From CAYJLF01 sp964371055 (GTDB taxonomy: Bacteria > Eisenbacteria > RBG-16-71-46 > CAIMUX01), in contig CAYJLF010000023.1 in assembly GCA_964371055.1 (NCBI GenBank), positions 27,181 to 91,180 of the forward strand: 64,000 nucleotides of DNA, given 5' to 3'. This document shows, in pieces, positions 27,299-35,261 of this stretch; within the stretch, counting starts at the first letter, position 1; each line of letters opens with the position of its first letter. Below the pieces are notes generated by a model. That model had not been told where the DNA came from and made no database searches. It worked only from the letters and a program-made list of their open reading frames with translations. Position numbers and translations under genes: made by a program.

Positions 27299-27601
27299 TC
27301 AGGCCGCCCGGTTCTCCAGCGCCTGGTCGATCGCCCGCACCAAATGATCCAGCACTTCCGGCGATGGGCGGAGATCGAAGAAGACGCGGAACGATTCCGC
27401 TCCGACGACCCCCTTGAGGTAGTAGCCCGAGGGGCACTTGACGCGAAAGAACGGGCGCGGGAACTCGGAGCGGCACTCGACCTGCCCCAGCGACGCCAGC
27501 CGCCAGAGCGCATCTTCTCCCAGCGCCTCGTCGAGCAGCACTTCGCGGATCGCGGAGTTGTCGAAGCAGTCTTCGACCTCGAGCAGCGCGCGGACTTTCA
27601 T
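27299..27601 (-). CDS. Small conserved-looking protein (100 aa) downstream of aminotransferase
   Basis: No family recognised. Start chosen at ATG 27601 (MKVRALLEVEDCFDNSAIREVLL). It is a compact alpha/beta protein with two cysteines (DCFDNS and QVECRSE, plus VKCPSGYYLKG), a strand-turn segment FFRVKCPSGYYLKGVVG and an amphipathic C-terminal helix (PEVLDHLVRAIDQALE). There is no signal peptide or membrane helix. It follows the class V aminotransferase by 20 bp on the same strand and is probably co-translated, which suggests a partner or substrate-carrier relationship. The three cysteines could bind metal or receive sulfur, but this is speculation. Confidence 0.65.
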   Translation of the reverse strand: MKVRALLEVEDCFDNSAIREVLLDEALGEDALWRLASLGQVECRSEFPRPFFRVKCPSGYYLKGVVGAESFRVFFDLRPSPEVLDHLVRAIDQALENRAA

Positions 27602-27621
27602 CTTTGGTCGAGTTTCCTCTC

Positions 27622-28818
27622 TCAGGCGGCCCGGGCCGCCGCTGTCATCTGCGCGACCGCCGCGACGAGAGCGTCGATCTCGTCCGCCGTGGTCGACCAT
27701 CCCACGGAGGCACGCAGCGTGCCCCGTGGGGCCCCCAGCTCGGCATGCACGAGCGGAGCGCAGTGCAGGCCGCCCCGCGTCTCGATGCCGAACGATTCCG
27801 CGAGCGCCTGCGCCGCATCGCCCGGTTCCCAGTCGGCGAGGTTGAACGCCACGACGCCGCCGGTGAGGTCACCTGATCCCGGGAGGTAGGTCGTGACTCC
27901 GGGTTGCGCGTTCAGGCCGGCGGCGAGTCGTTCCGCCATGGCGCGGCGATGCGCTCCCAGACGGGCGATACCTTCACCTCGCACGTACTCCAGGGCCGCC
28001 TCGAGGCCGGCCAGGCCCGGTCCGTTCGGGGTCCCCGCCTCGAAGTGCAGCGGCCAGTCGCGTGGATGCAGCGGCGAGGCGCTGCGCACGCCGGTGCCAC
28101 CGACGACGAGTGGGGGAAGGTCTGCTTCCGTGAAGCCCGGACCGACCCAGAGCGCACCGATCCCCTGGGGGCCGAGCAGGCCCTTGTGACCCGGCAGGGC
28201 GATGAGGGTGCGGGCGGGGAGGCCGGCGAGGTCGATCGGCACGGCGCCCGCGGCCTGCGCGGCGTCGAGAATGAGCACGGCGCCCGACTTCCGGCAGGCC
28301 TGGGTCAGCGCCTCGAGATCCGGCATGCTCCCCGTGACATTGGAGCAGGCGGTCAGCACGACCAGGTCCGCACCCAGGCGGATGTGTCGGAAGACAGCCC
28401 CGGCATCCTCGAACTCTTTCCGCGTGAGGAGATCGAGCAGGAGCCTCCCCTCGGCCTCCAGATGGCGTAACGGCCGGAGAACGGAGTTGTGCTCCAGCTT
28501 CGAACTGACGCACCGGATCGGCAGTCGCGGGTGAGCGGCGGCGCACGCCTCGATCGTCTGGAGGGCGGCATGGATGGCCAGGTTCAAGGCATAGGTCGCG
28601 CCCGGCACGAGGGCGAAGCGCCGCGGATCGGGCGCATGCAGGATCTCCGCCAGCAGCCGCCGGCATCCTTCGACCGGCCCCGCCACGGCCCGCGCGCTGC
28701 GACCCGGTTCCGCCGGCGGCTCCTCCAGCGACGCCTGGATCCGCTCCAGAACGCCGGGAGGCTTCGGCCAGCTTGTGGCCGCGTGGTTCAACCAGATCCG
28801 ATTCATCCTTGTCGCCAT
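27622..28818 (-). CDS. Class V aminotransferase / cysteine desulfurase-like PLP enzyme
   Basis: A 398-aa PLP-dependent enzyme of the NifS/SufS/Csd superfamily. Visible landmarks: the N-terminal WLNHAATSWPKPPGV, the phosphate-binding region PGATYALNLAIH, SSKLEHNSVLRPL (the histidine that stacks on PLP), ILDAAQAAGAVP (Asp and Gln contacts) and the PLP lysine in ALPGHKGLLGPQG. The C-terminal RGGLHCAPLVHAELG carries a cysteine in the place of the desulfurase active-site cysteine. The start is either ATG 28818 or ATG 28806; neither has a strong ribosome-binding site. Cysteine desulfurase is the best guess, and a related selenocysteine lyase or isomerase is possible. The partner is the 100-aa gene just downstream. 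Confidence 0.88.
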   Translation of the reverse strand: MATRMNRIWLNHAATSWPKPPGVLERIQASLEEPPAEPGRSARAVAGPVEGCRRLLAEILHAPDPRRFALVPGATYALNLAIHAALQTIEACAAAHPRLPIRCVSSKLEHNSVLRPLRHLEAEGRLLLDLLTRKEFEDAGAVFRHIRLGADLVVLTACSNVTGSMPDLEALTQACRKSGAVLILDAAQAAGAVPIDLAGLPARTLIALPGHKGLLGPQGIGALWVGPGFTEADLPPLVVGGTGVRSASPLHPRDWPLHFEAGTPNGPGLAGLEAALEYVRGEGIARLGAHRRAMAERLAAGLNAQPGVTTYLPGSGDLTGGVVAFNLADWEPGDAAQALAESFGIETRGGLHCAPLVHAELGAPRGTLRASVGWSTTADEIDALVAAVAQMTAAARAA

Positions 28819-28948
28819 CCGGAGCCCCGACCCACCCGCTCCGTCCGGGCAAGCGCGGGGCTTTTCACCACCCTCGGCTTCGTGGCGAGGGGGAGCGGCG
28901 CGTCATCCACGCCTCTCCCCCTCTGGAACATCAAAGGTCGGCTCGGGA

Positions 28949-29542
28949 TCATCCGACCCGGGTGATCACGAACTCGCCATAGTCGTCCCCGCACTCAATG
29001 CCCTTGACCTGCTGGCCGACCGCCTTGTTCAACCCGTTGGGGTAGGGCCCGCCGAACGCCAACTCGAAGAAGGCGGTGGCGACCCCGCAGATCATCGGAG
29101 CCAGCGGGCGGTTGAAGACGCCGTTCGCGGCCCCGTCCGCCTCATAGTAGTCGTAGGCGCGCACCACCATCTTCTCGGGCGACAGCTCCACGATCTCCGT
29201 CTTGCCCCAGCCCCAACCGGTGAAGACCGCGAAGGCGCCGTGCAGAACGTCCTCGGGGGCCTTCTTGATGCGCGGCTTCACGATCGAGTTCCACTCCTCG
29301 GAGTTCACGATCCCCCACCCCGTATGGTATCCGCACTCGTGGCCGGCGTTGTACAGCAGGTGCCAGGCGGCATCCTTCAGCTCCGACGGAACGGCGTTCA
29401 TGATGTTCTCACCGAAGCTGCTCCAGAAGTCAGCCGGCAGGCGGTTGAGGTAGACCCCGAACCCCTCGATCAGACCGTGGTCATTGCTGGTGACGCCGAC
29501 CCGGGAGATGTCCTGGATGACGGACTTGCGATCAAAGCTCAT
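28949..29542 (-). CDS. V4R-domain (4-vinyl reductase-like) protein, operon gene 3
   Basis: A 197-aa soluble protein. Its second half fits the V4R fold: a helix ending AGHECGYHTGWG, the strand pair AVFTGWGWGKTEIVELSPEK then MVVRAYDYYEADG, a helix-turn APMICGVATAFFELAFGG, and the closing VKGIECGDDYGEFVITR, which parallels the V4R ending of the form E-x-x-C-x-x-x-G-x-x-x-C-x-F. V4R domains bind small hydrophobic molecules (the BchJ protein, the XylR-type aromatic sensor module, TRAPP Bet3). No output domain is attached. ATG 29542 begins the conserved region; the upstream continuation has no family character. It is preceded by 11 bp from a second, divergent V4R-like protein. Ligand and role unknown. 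Confidence 0.72.
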   Translation of the reverse strand: MSFDRKSVIQDISRVGVTSNDHGLIEGFGVYLNRLPADFWSSFGENIMNAVPSELKDAAWHLLYNAGHECGYHTGWGIVNSEEWNSIVKPRIKKAPEDVLHGAFAVFTGWGWGKTEIVELSPEKMVVRAYDYYEADGAANGVFNRPLAPMICGVATAFFELAFGGPYPNGLNKAVGQQVKGIECGDDYGEFVITRVG

Positions 29543-29553
29543 GGCCGGCCTCC

Positions 29554-30090
29554 TCACTTCGGGTTGACCGAGAAGACCGACTTCTCGGAGCCGCTGACGA
29601 TGCTCTGGGTCTCTTTCACCTGGTAGTACCCGCTCGGCTTGTTGCCGATCACCGACCAGGCGGCGGCCAGGTAACCCTGCGTGATGAAGTTCACCGGCTG
29701 CGGGCGCTTGCCCCACTTGCGGATCCAGCCCTCGTCCACGTGGGACCGGTGCATCTCGGCCGTTCCGCCCTTCTCGCTCCACTTCGTGACCTTCAGATCG
29801 CCCATTCCGCACCAGGCCCAGTAGGACTCGACCAGCGCGGCGCGGTTCTCCCAACCGGTCACGTCGTGCTCGCGGCAGTAGTTCTGCAACGTGTTGAAGA
29901 AGACATTCTCGGTCGTCGTGCGGAGGATCGACTTGCCGTCGAACAGCGTGGCGTCATCCGCGAGCTGAGAGTAGAGCGTCGAGTAGTGATGACAGTGCAG
30001 AACCGTCACCTCGCCATTGACGTAGTGACGGCAACGCGTCGGATCGAAGGTCTGGGTCGTCGTGTAGGTGGTCTCTCTCGTCTGCGGCAT
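29554..30090 (-). CDS. Divergent V4R-like protein, operon gene 2
   Basis: A 178-aa soluble protein that appears to be a distant relative of its downstream neighbour. It shares the strand-helix pattern WCGMGDLKVTKWSEKGGTAEMHRSHVDEGW, a helix FITQGYLAAAWSVIG and a closing YQVKETQSIVSGSEKSVFSV, in the same order and spacing as the V4R ending. The N-terminal third is distinct and carries a Cys/His-rich stretch (RCRHYVNGEVTVLHCHHYSTLY) that could bind a metal. The ATG at 30090 has GGGGGT nine bases upstream; the GTG at 30099 is less likely. It lies 15 bp after the 64-aa gene. V4R assignment by eye is moderate; structure prediction would settle it. Confidence 0.62.
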   Translation of the reverse strand: MPQTRETTYTTTQTFDPTRCRHYVNGEVTVLHCHHYSTLYSQLADDATLFDGKSILRTTTENVFFNTLQNYCREHDVTGWENRAALVESYWAWCGMGDLKVTKWSEKGGTAEMHRSHVDEGWIRKWGKRPQPVNFITQGYLAAAWSVIGNKPSGYYQVKETQSIVSGSEKSVFSVNPK

Positions 30091-30105
30091 GGCTGGCACC
30101 CCCTT

Positions 30106-30300
30106 CTAGAACATCGGGACGTTCGGGTCGTTGAGCAGCTCCTTCAGCGCGGACTGGAACTTCTGGACCTTGTCCGGCGTGTCGGGGCTGCTCTTCGCAT
30201 CCTGGGACGTCACCCCGGTCTTCATGGCCAGACGCATCTGCAGCGTGAGACCGCCCTTCTGCATGGCGAAGTCGTAGTACTTCGAGATCTTGTCACCCAT
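30106..30300 (-). CDS. 64-aa protein, first gene of the V4R operon
   Basis: A very small soluble protein with no recognised family. The ATG at 30300 has a strong AGGGAGG ribosome-binding site and the coding frame is tightly spaced with the next two genes, which supports it as real. The sequence is predicted to be mainly helical: an amphipathic N-terminal half (ISKYYDFAMQKGGLTLQMRLAMKTG) and a second helix (DKVQKFQSALKELLND), joined by a Ser/Pro/Asp linker. There are no cysteines and no membrane segment. It could be an adaptor or dimerisation partner for the two V4R-like proteins, but that is inference from position only. Confidence 0.65.
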   Translation of the reverse strand: MGDKISKYYDFAMQKGGLTLQMRLAMKTGVTSQDAKSSPDTPDKVQKFQSALKELLNDPNVPMF

Positions 30301-30679
30301 CTGCGCCTCCCTGCGATGCAGGATGTGGACAATCAGGTGCCGCACGGGCGTTGCGCCCGTTGTGTCACCACTGGACTACCCCGGCGGCCGCCGGTCGACC
30401 GGAGGCCGTCGCCGTCACTTCCCGGGGGAAGCCGTGCGGTCCAAGGGTTTTTTCGGATGGTTCCTCGAGGCATCTTTAGCCGGGTGCTGAAAGACTGAAC
30501 CAGCCGCTCAGTCTTCCAGCTCCCGGCCAGCGTGACGCGCGCGAGGGTTTGCGGGCGGGTGAGACGGCTCGAATCGGCGCACCGGTGGGTAAGAAATTCC
30601 CCCAAGGCACCCCCGCCCCTGTATCAGGGAAGTCGTCCCAAACGTCCTCTTCCTGGCAGCGCCTTGGGAAGGGGGTGTG
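30301..30679. other. 379-bp divergent intergenic region
   Basis: It lies between the minus-strand V4R operon and the plus-strand glycan-type locus and should hold both promoters. It contains a T-tract (ggttttttcgg near 30447) and short GC-rich inverted repeats around 30385-30412, none with the shape of a terminator. The short open frames here overlap on both strands and lack ribosome-binding sites. No recognisable operator or riboswitch. Confidence 0.4.
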
Positions 30680-33064
30680 ATGCAACCGGCCGAATCGGTT
30701 CGGGTGCTCATGTATTCGCATGACACCTACGGCCTCGGGCATCTGACCCGGACACTCCGGATCGCCGGAGCGCTGCGTGCCCGGCATCCGGCGGTGTCCG
30801 TGCTCATTCTCTCGGGGTCGTCCGTCGCCCCCTACTTCCGGCTGCCTCCCGGAACCGATCTCATCAAGCTCCCTTCGGTGGTGAAGTCAGGGCCCGACGA
30901 GTATCGATCGCGCGATCTCGAGGTCGATTTTCGCCAGATTCGGAGCATCCGGCGGGAGCTCATCCAGAGCGCGGCGAAGGCTTATCGACCGCATCTCCTT
31001 ATGGTCGACAACGTCCCGCTGGGCATGAAGGGCGAGATCCGGTCGACCCTCGAGCTGATGTCGAGTCAGGTGCGTCCGGCCCCGCACATCATTCTCAACC
31101 TGCGGGACATCCTGGACGAACCGGCCAGGATCCGCTCCGCCTGGCGGAGAGACGGCGTCTACGAGGTCCTGGACGAAATCTACGACCGGATCTTCGTGTT
31201 GGGCGATCCGTCCGTGCACGACGCGACGGCGGCTTACGAGCTCCCCTGCGACAAGGTCTTTCATGCTGGATACGCGACGCCGGCGCCACGCCTGATCCGG
31301 CCGCGGCGCACCGCCCGCCGAAGACCACACATCCTCGTGACCGCCGGGGGCGGCGGCGATGGGGCCGACTTCGTCGAGGCCGTGTTGCGCGCAACTCATC
31401 GTCTGGGCGATGGCCACCCGACAGGGACGCATCCCCGCCTGACCGTCGTAACCGGACCGCTGATGGAGGCGCGGGACCGCGGGGAGATCGTGGCGCGCGC
31501 GGCTCCGCTGAGAGCGGAGGTGCACGAGTATGTGGCCGACCTGCCGGCGCGGATGGAGCACGTCGATCTTGTCATCGGGATGGCGGGCTACAACACCTGT
31601 TGTGAGATCCTGGCCCACGCGCGCGCCGCTCTTCTCTTTCCGCGGAGGACGCCGCGACTCGAACAATGGCTGCGCGCGCAGGCTCTGGCGGAACGGCGGC
31701 TGGTCTCCGTGCTCGGGCCCGACGACCTGAGTCCGGACGCGGTGGCCGCGCAGATCAGCCTCGCGCTGTCGGATGGACCGCGTATCCGCCCGGAAGCGCT
31801 GCCGCTGACGGGTGGACTCGAACGCCTGACCGAGCGCCTCGGGCAGGACTATCCCGAACTCTTCGGACCGAGACGGCGCCCCGGCACCGCGACGACTCCC
31901 CTTCGCGCGCCGGACAGCCGTCCGGCCGGCATCGAGGCCGGCCACTGCTCCCTGCACGCTCGGGGCGGCGCGTGGTATTGGCCGGGCCCGGCGCCGGGAG
32001 CGGTCCGGACCGTTCTGCTGGCGGCCGGGATCCTCCTGGGATCGATCGCCACCGCCGCCGTGTCGCCGTCGTATGCTGATGAACGGGGCGGAGAGGATCC
32101 CTCACCGTGGCGCCCCGCAGCCGCCGGGGGCACCGTAAGCGTCGGGTGGCACGACAACATCCTCGGTTCATCGACCGCCGAGGAGGCGGGCTTCGAGAGC
32201 GGCGATCCAGACTACCTGTTCGTGGTGGACAGGCTCGACGACTGGCGTCTCGATCTCGGCCTGTGGGGGAGATGGGAAATCCCTTCCTTCTACCGGAAGG
32301 CGCGCGCCGAACTCGGCTACCGCCGGGCGGAGTGGAAGAGCGGCGACATCCTCGGCCGGGACCGCTACGTGCTGGAACTACGCCAGAGACTTCCGGGGAG
32401 GTCACAGATCGACGGCTCCCTCAGCTATGAACCGCAGGTCTACCAGCGACATCGGGTCGACAAGGACGCGCTCCCGGGCGAGCCGCGGTTCCGACCCGAG
32501 GCGCTCGAGGTCACGGAGCTCGAACTCGGCTACACGCGGTTCCTCTCCTCGGTCCGCGCGACGCTCTTCGGCGGACACGGCACGGAGAATCGCACGAAGT
32601 GGTTCCGGGAACGTGACGAGGAGGTCTGGCGCGGAGGGCTCTCGCTGACCCCGCCGCCGCTGCGATCCGTCGTCTTCTCCTCGCACTACGAATATGCCCG
32701 CGGGCACTCGCGCAACGAGCCGGATCTCGGATCCGATCGGTCGTTCCGCCAGCAGGCCGTCGGCATCGGTCTGGCGTCGGAGCCGCGCTGGGGCCGACTC
32801 GCCCTGCAGCTCCGCGCGGACGGTCGGGTCAAGTTTCGCGCTTACACCACACGCGATCCGGAAGACGAAAGTCGCTTCGACCGCGACGATCTCATCTTTT
32901 ATTGGTCGGCCAAGGTGGGCACCGCCGCTGGGAGGCTACGCCCCTTCGTGGCCGCGGAAGGCACGCAAAGGTCGGTCAACCTCCCCTCCGAGGCAGATGC
33001 CTCGGACGAAGATGGCGAGTACCAGTCGAACCTGATTCGCTTCGGCCTCGACTGGGAGTATTGA
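30680..33064 (+). CDS. Glycosyltransferase (COG4671/MurG-like GT-B) fused to an outer-membrane beta-barrel-like domain
   Basis: A 794-aa open frame with two unrelated halves. Residues 1-400 are a cytoplasmic GT-B glycosyltransferase: YSHDTYGLGHLTRTLRIAGALR opens the fold, and ILVTAGGGGDGADFVEAVL then VTGPLMEARDR and DLVIGMAGYNTCCEILAHARAALLFPRR form the nucleotide-sugar side. After a linker, residues 441-465 form a signal-peptide-like segment (VRTVLLAAGILLGSIATAAVS), and from there to the end the sequence is Tyr/Arg/Trp-rich alternating strands ending in LIRFGLDWEY, as in outer-membrane barrels. There is no ATG, GTG or TTG codon just before the internal signal-like segment. The join is either a true fusion or two genes merged by a lost stop or sequencing error. 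ATG 30680 follows GGGGGT. It heads the 30.7-42.4 kb glycan-type locus. Confidence 0.8.
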   Translation: MQPAESVRVLMYSHDTYGLGHLTRTLRIAGALRARHPAVSVLILSGSSVAPYFRLPPGTDLIKLPSVVKSGPDEYRSRDLEVDFRQIRSIRRELIQSAAKAYRPHLLMVDNVPLGMKGEIRSTLELMSSQVRPAPHIILNLRDILDEPARIRSAWRRDGVYEVLDEIYDRIFVLGDPSVHDATAAYELPCDKVFHAGYATPAPRLIRPRRTARRRPHILVTAGGGGDGADFVEAVLRATHRLGDGHPTGTHPRLTVVTGPLMEARDRGEIVARAAPLRAEVHEYVADLPARMEHVDLVIGMAGYNTCCEILAHARAALLFPRRTPRLEQWLRAQALAERRLVSVLGPDDLSPDAVAAQISLALSDGPRIRPEALPLTGGLERLTERLGQDYPELFGPRRRPGTATTPLRAPDSRPAGIEAGHCSLHARGGAWYWPGPAPGAVRTVLLAAGILLGSIATAAVSPSYADERGGEDPSPWRPAAAGGTVSVGWHDNILGSSTAEEAGFESGDPDYLFVVDRLDDWRLDLGLWGRWEIPSFYRKARAELGYRRAEWKSGDILGRDRYVLELRQRLPGRSQIDGSLSYEPQVYQRHRVDKDALPGEPRFRPEALEVTELELGYTRFLSSVRATLFGGHGTENRTKWFRERDEEVWRGGLSLTPPPLRSVVFSSHYEYARGHSRNEPDLGSDRSFRQQAVGIGLASEPRWGRLALQLRADGRVKFRAYTTRDPEDESRFDRDDLIFYWSAKVGTAAGRLRPFVAAEGTQRSVNLPSEADASDEDGEYQSNLIRFGLDWEY

Positions 33065-33089
33065 GGCACGGCTCGGAAACGAGGGATCC

Positions 33090-34526
33090 ATGAAGCAACT
33101 GCCGCAGACCCGATTCGTGATCGGCGTGATCGTGCTGGCGACCCTGGGCGGCGCCCTCACGGCCGCGAATGCCGCGGTCGACAGCGGACCCTGGCCGATG
33201 TTCCACCGCGACCCGGCCCACACGGCCTTCACCAGCCTGGCGCCACCGACGACCGGCGCCATCGCCTGGAGCGCGGCGCTCAGCGACACCGTCGAGTACT
33301 CCTCGCCGGTGATCTCCAGCCACGGCCTGATTCTCCTCGGCGACCAGGGAAAGGAGATCTGGGCGTTCACCCAGGCCGGAACCCCACGATGGCACTACAG
33401 CACGGACGGGAACATCCGGTACGGCAGTGCGGCCGTCACCGACGACGGCAAGGTGCTCATCGGCTCCGGCGACGGCAAGCTCTACGCACTCGATCTGGCG
33501 GGAGGACTGCTCTGGACCGCACCGACCGGCGGCGCCATCAAGACTTCCCCCGTCGTGGCACCGGACGGGACGATCTATGTCGGCAGCGACGACGCCAAGC
33601 TGTGGGCTTTCCACCCGAACGGCTCGTTGAAGTGGACCTATGCCACCGGTGACACCGTGCGATCGTCCCCCGCGCTCGCTCCCGACGGCACCATCTTCTT
33701 CGGCAGCAACGATGGCTACCTGCGCGCGCTCCATCCCGACGGGACCCTGCGTTGGTCCGCGGCCACGGGAGGCGAGATTCGTGGCGCTCCTGCCGTGTTC
33801 CGCGACCGCGTCGTCTTCGGCTCCGCCGACGGGTTCCTCTACAGCCTCCGCACCAATGGCGACTTCGACTTCGCGGCCTACACCGGCGAAAACCTCCGCT
33901 CCAGTCCGGCTATCGGCATCACCGGGAAGATCTACCTCGGCATGGACACCAAGATCGCCTGCTTCCATGACGATGGCGATCCCTGCTACGAGGTTGAGAC
34001 CGGCGCCCGAGTCCAGTCCACGCCGGCGGTCTACGCGAACGCGCAGGGAGATTCGCTCGACGTCGTTCTGTGCGGTTCGGACAACGGCCTGCTCTACTGC
34101 CTCAAGTCCGGCGTGCTGCAGTGGACGGCGAATCTGGGCGCGCCTGTGCGGTCGTCTCCGGCCATCGGCCCACAGGGGCTGGCCTACGTCGGGGCGCTGA
34201 ACGGCCGGCTCTACGCGATCGGCAGCATCGTGCCCGGCGCGGTCGACGTCACGCTGCCGGGCGCGATCCGTCTCGCGGTGGCGCCCAACCCTGCACGCGA
34301 ACAGGTCTCGCTCCGGATCCAGAACGCCCCGGCGGCGAGTTCCCGCCCGGTGAGTCTTTACGACCTGTGTGGGCGGCAGGTCCGGGCCTTGATGCCGGGC
34401 CTCGACGGCGCCGTCGCGTGGGACGGCCGGGACGATGAAGGACGCCCTCTGCCGGCCGGCTCCTACTGGGCGGCCTGGTCCGATGGAAGCGAGCAGGCGA
34501 CCGCCCGGTTCGTCCTGGTGCGCTGA
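33090..34526 (+). CDS. Secreted PQQ-like beta-propeller protein with C-terminal sorting domain
   Basis: A 478-aa exported protein. After a signal peptide (FVIGVIVLATLGGALTAANA) come about eight PQQ/BamB-type blades of about 40 residues, each of the form SSPALAPDGTIFFGSNDGYLRAL followed by a W/Y strand. The last 85 residues form the sorting domain: VAPNPAREQVSLRI, LYDLCGRQVRALMPG, LPAGSYWAAW and a final ARFVLVR. The ATG follows GAGGGATCC. Despite the PQQ-repeat label, such propellers usually lack an enzymatic cofactor and act as binding scaffolds. It lies 25 bp after the glycosyltransferase-barrel gene and 8 bp before a lipoprotein gene. Surface display near the barrel is inferred. Confidence 0.88.
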   Translation: MKQLPQTRFVIGVIVLATLGGALTAANAAVDSGPWPMFHRDPAHTAFTSLAPPTTGAIAWSAALSDTVEYSSPVISSHGLILLGDQGKEIWAFTQAGTPRWHYSTDGNIRYGSAAVTDDGKVLIGSGDGKLYALDLAGGLLWTAPTGGAIKTSPVVAPDGTIYVGSDDAKLWAFHPNGSLKWTYATGDTVRSSPALAPDGTIFFGSNDGYLRALHPDGTLRWSAATGGEIRGAPAVFRDRVVFGSADGFLYSLRTNGDFDFAAYTGENLRSSPAIGITGKIYLGMDTKIACFHDDGDPCYEVETGARVQSTPAVYANAQGDSLDVVLCGSDNGLLYCLKSGVLQWTANLGAPVRSSPAIGPQGLAYVGALNGRLYAIGSIVPGAVDVTLPGAIRLAVAPNPAREQVSLRIQNAPAASSRPVSLYDLCGRQVRALMPGLDGAVAWDGRDDEGRPLPAGSYWAAWSDGSEQATARFVLVR

Positions 34527-34534
34527 GGAGAGCC

Positions 34535-35257
34535 GTGTACTCCCGGTCGATTTCGTTGGTCCTGTCACGCGCCGGAGTCATGCTCGCGGCGCCGGTCGCG
34601 ATCGGCATGCTCCTCGTAACCGCCTGCACCCCTGATCTGCACGAGACCGCCGGGCCGATCGTGCCGGTCCCGAATCTGACCGGCCAGATCGTGCGCGGAG
34701 GCCTGCCGGTGTCCAATCACAAGGTGAAGCTCGAAGTCCCGGACGCGGATAGCACGGTGGCCGAAGACCGCACCGATGCCGGCGGACGGTACGAGTTCAC
34801 CGCCGTCCCGGCCGGAACCTGGCTGCTCAAGGCCACCTCGACCGATTCGGGCGATTTCGCCAGCGTCTCCTGCGAAGTGGTGATCGGGTCGGACCAGGAG
34901 CCGCTCGAGGCGCCGGACCTCGACCTCTCGCTGGGTGGCCTGGCAATGTCGGAGCCGGAGGACGGCGAAGCGCGCCCCCGTCCCAATCCCCGCACTCCGG
35001 TCGAGTTCACCTGGCAGCGCCCCGCCGATCCTGACCGCGAGGTCGAGGTCCGCGTGGCTGAGGCGAACGGCGAGGCGGTCTGGTACAGCGAGAAGCAGAC
35101 CGATGGCGCGGTGCCCTGGAACGGCTTGGGCAATCGCGGCGCCTACCTGAACCGGCTCGTTCCGGCCGGCTCCTACGCCTGGCGGCTACGGGTGGAAATC
35201 GACGACTCCACGCTGGAGTACACGACCGCCACGCGCCTGCTGACCCTGACGGATTGA
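34535..35257 (+). CDS. Lipoprotein with carboxypeptidase-regulatory-like (CNA-B type) domain
   Basis: A 240-aa exported lipoprotein. The hydrophobic leader ends in a lipobox, LLVTAC, with the lipidated cysteine near residue 31. A prealbumin-like domain follows (about 47-130): LTGQIVRGGLPVSNHKVKLE, TDAGGRYEFTAVPAGTWLLKATS. The rest is a second Ig-like domain (EFTWQRPADPDREVEVRV ... YAWRLRVEIDDS). GTG start with GAGGAG upstream. It lies 8 bp after the propeller gene and 4 bp before the triple glycosyltransferase gene, so it is transcribed with both. Role unknown; these folds commonly mediate carbohydrate or protein contacts at the cell surface. Confidence 0.82.
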   Translation: MYSRSISLVLSRAGVMLAAPVAIGMLLVTACTPDLHETAGPIVPVPNLTGQIVRGGLPVSNHKVKLEVPDADSTVAEDRTDAGGRYEFTAVPAGTWLLKATSTDSGDFASVSCEVVIGSDQEPLEAPDLDLSLGGLAMSEPEDGEARPRPNPRTPVEFTWQRPADPDREVEVRVAEANGEAVWYSEKQTDGAVPWNGLGNRGAYLNRLVPAGSYAWRLRVEIDDSTLEYTTATRLLTLTD

Positions 35258-35261
35258 AGCC

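Noticed and set aside
28936..28958. A small hairpin (ggtcgg / ccgacc) at the end of the V4R operon, as a terminator
   Set aside because: The stem is only 6 bp, the stop codon lies in the loop and the T-tract is three bases, so it is not convincing.
27256..30500. A shared gggtgctgaa string at about 27260 and 30480 as ends of a mobile element
   Set aside because: Only about ten bases match, there is no transposase between them, and there are no inverted ends or target duplication.
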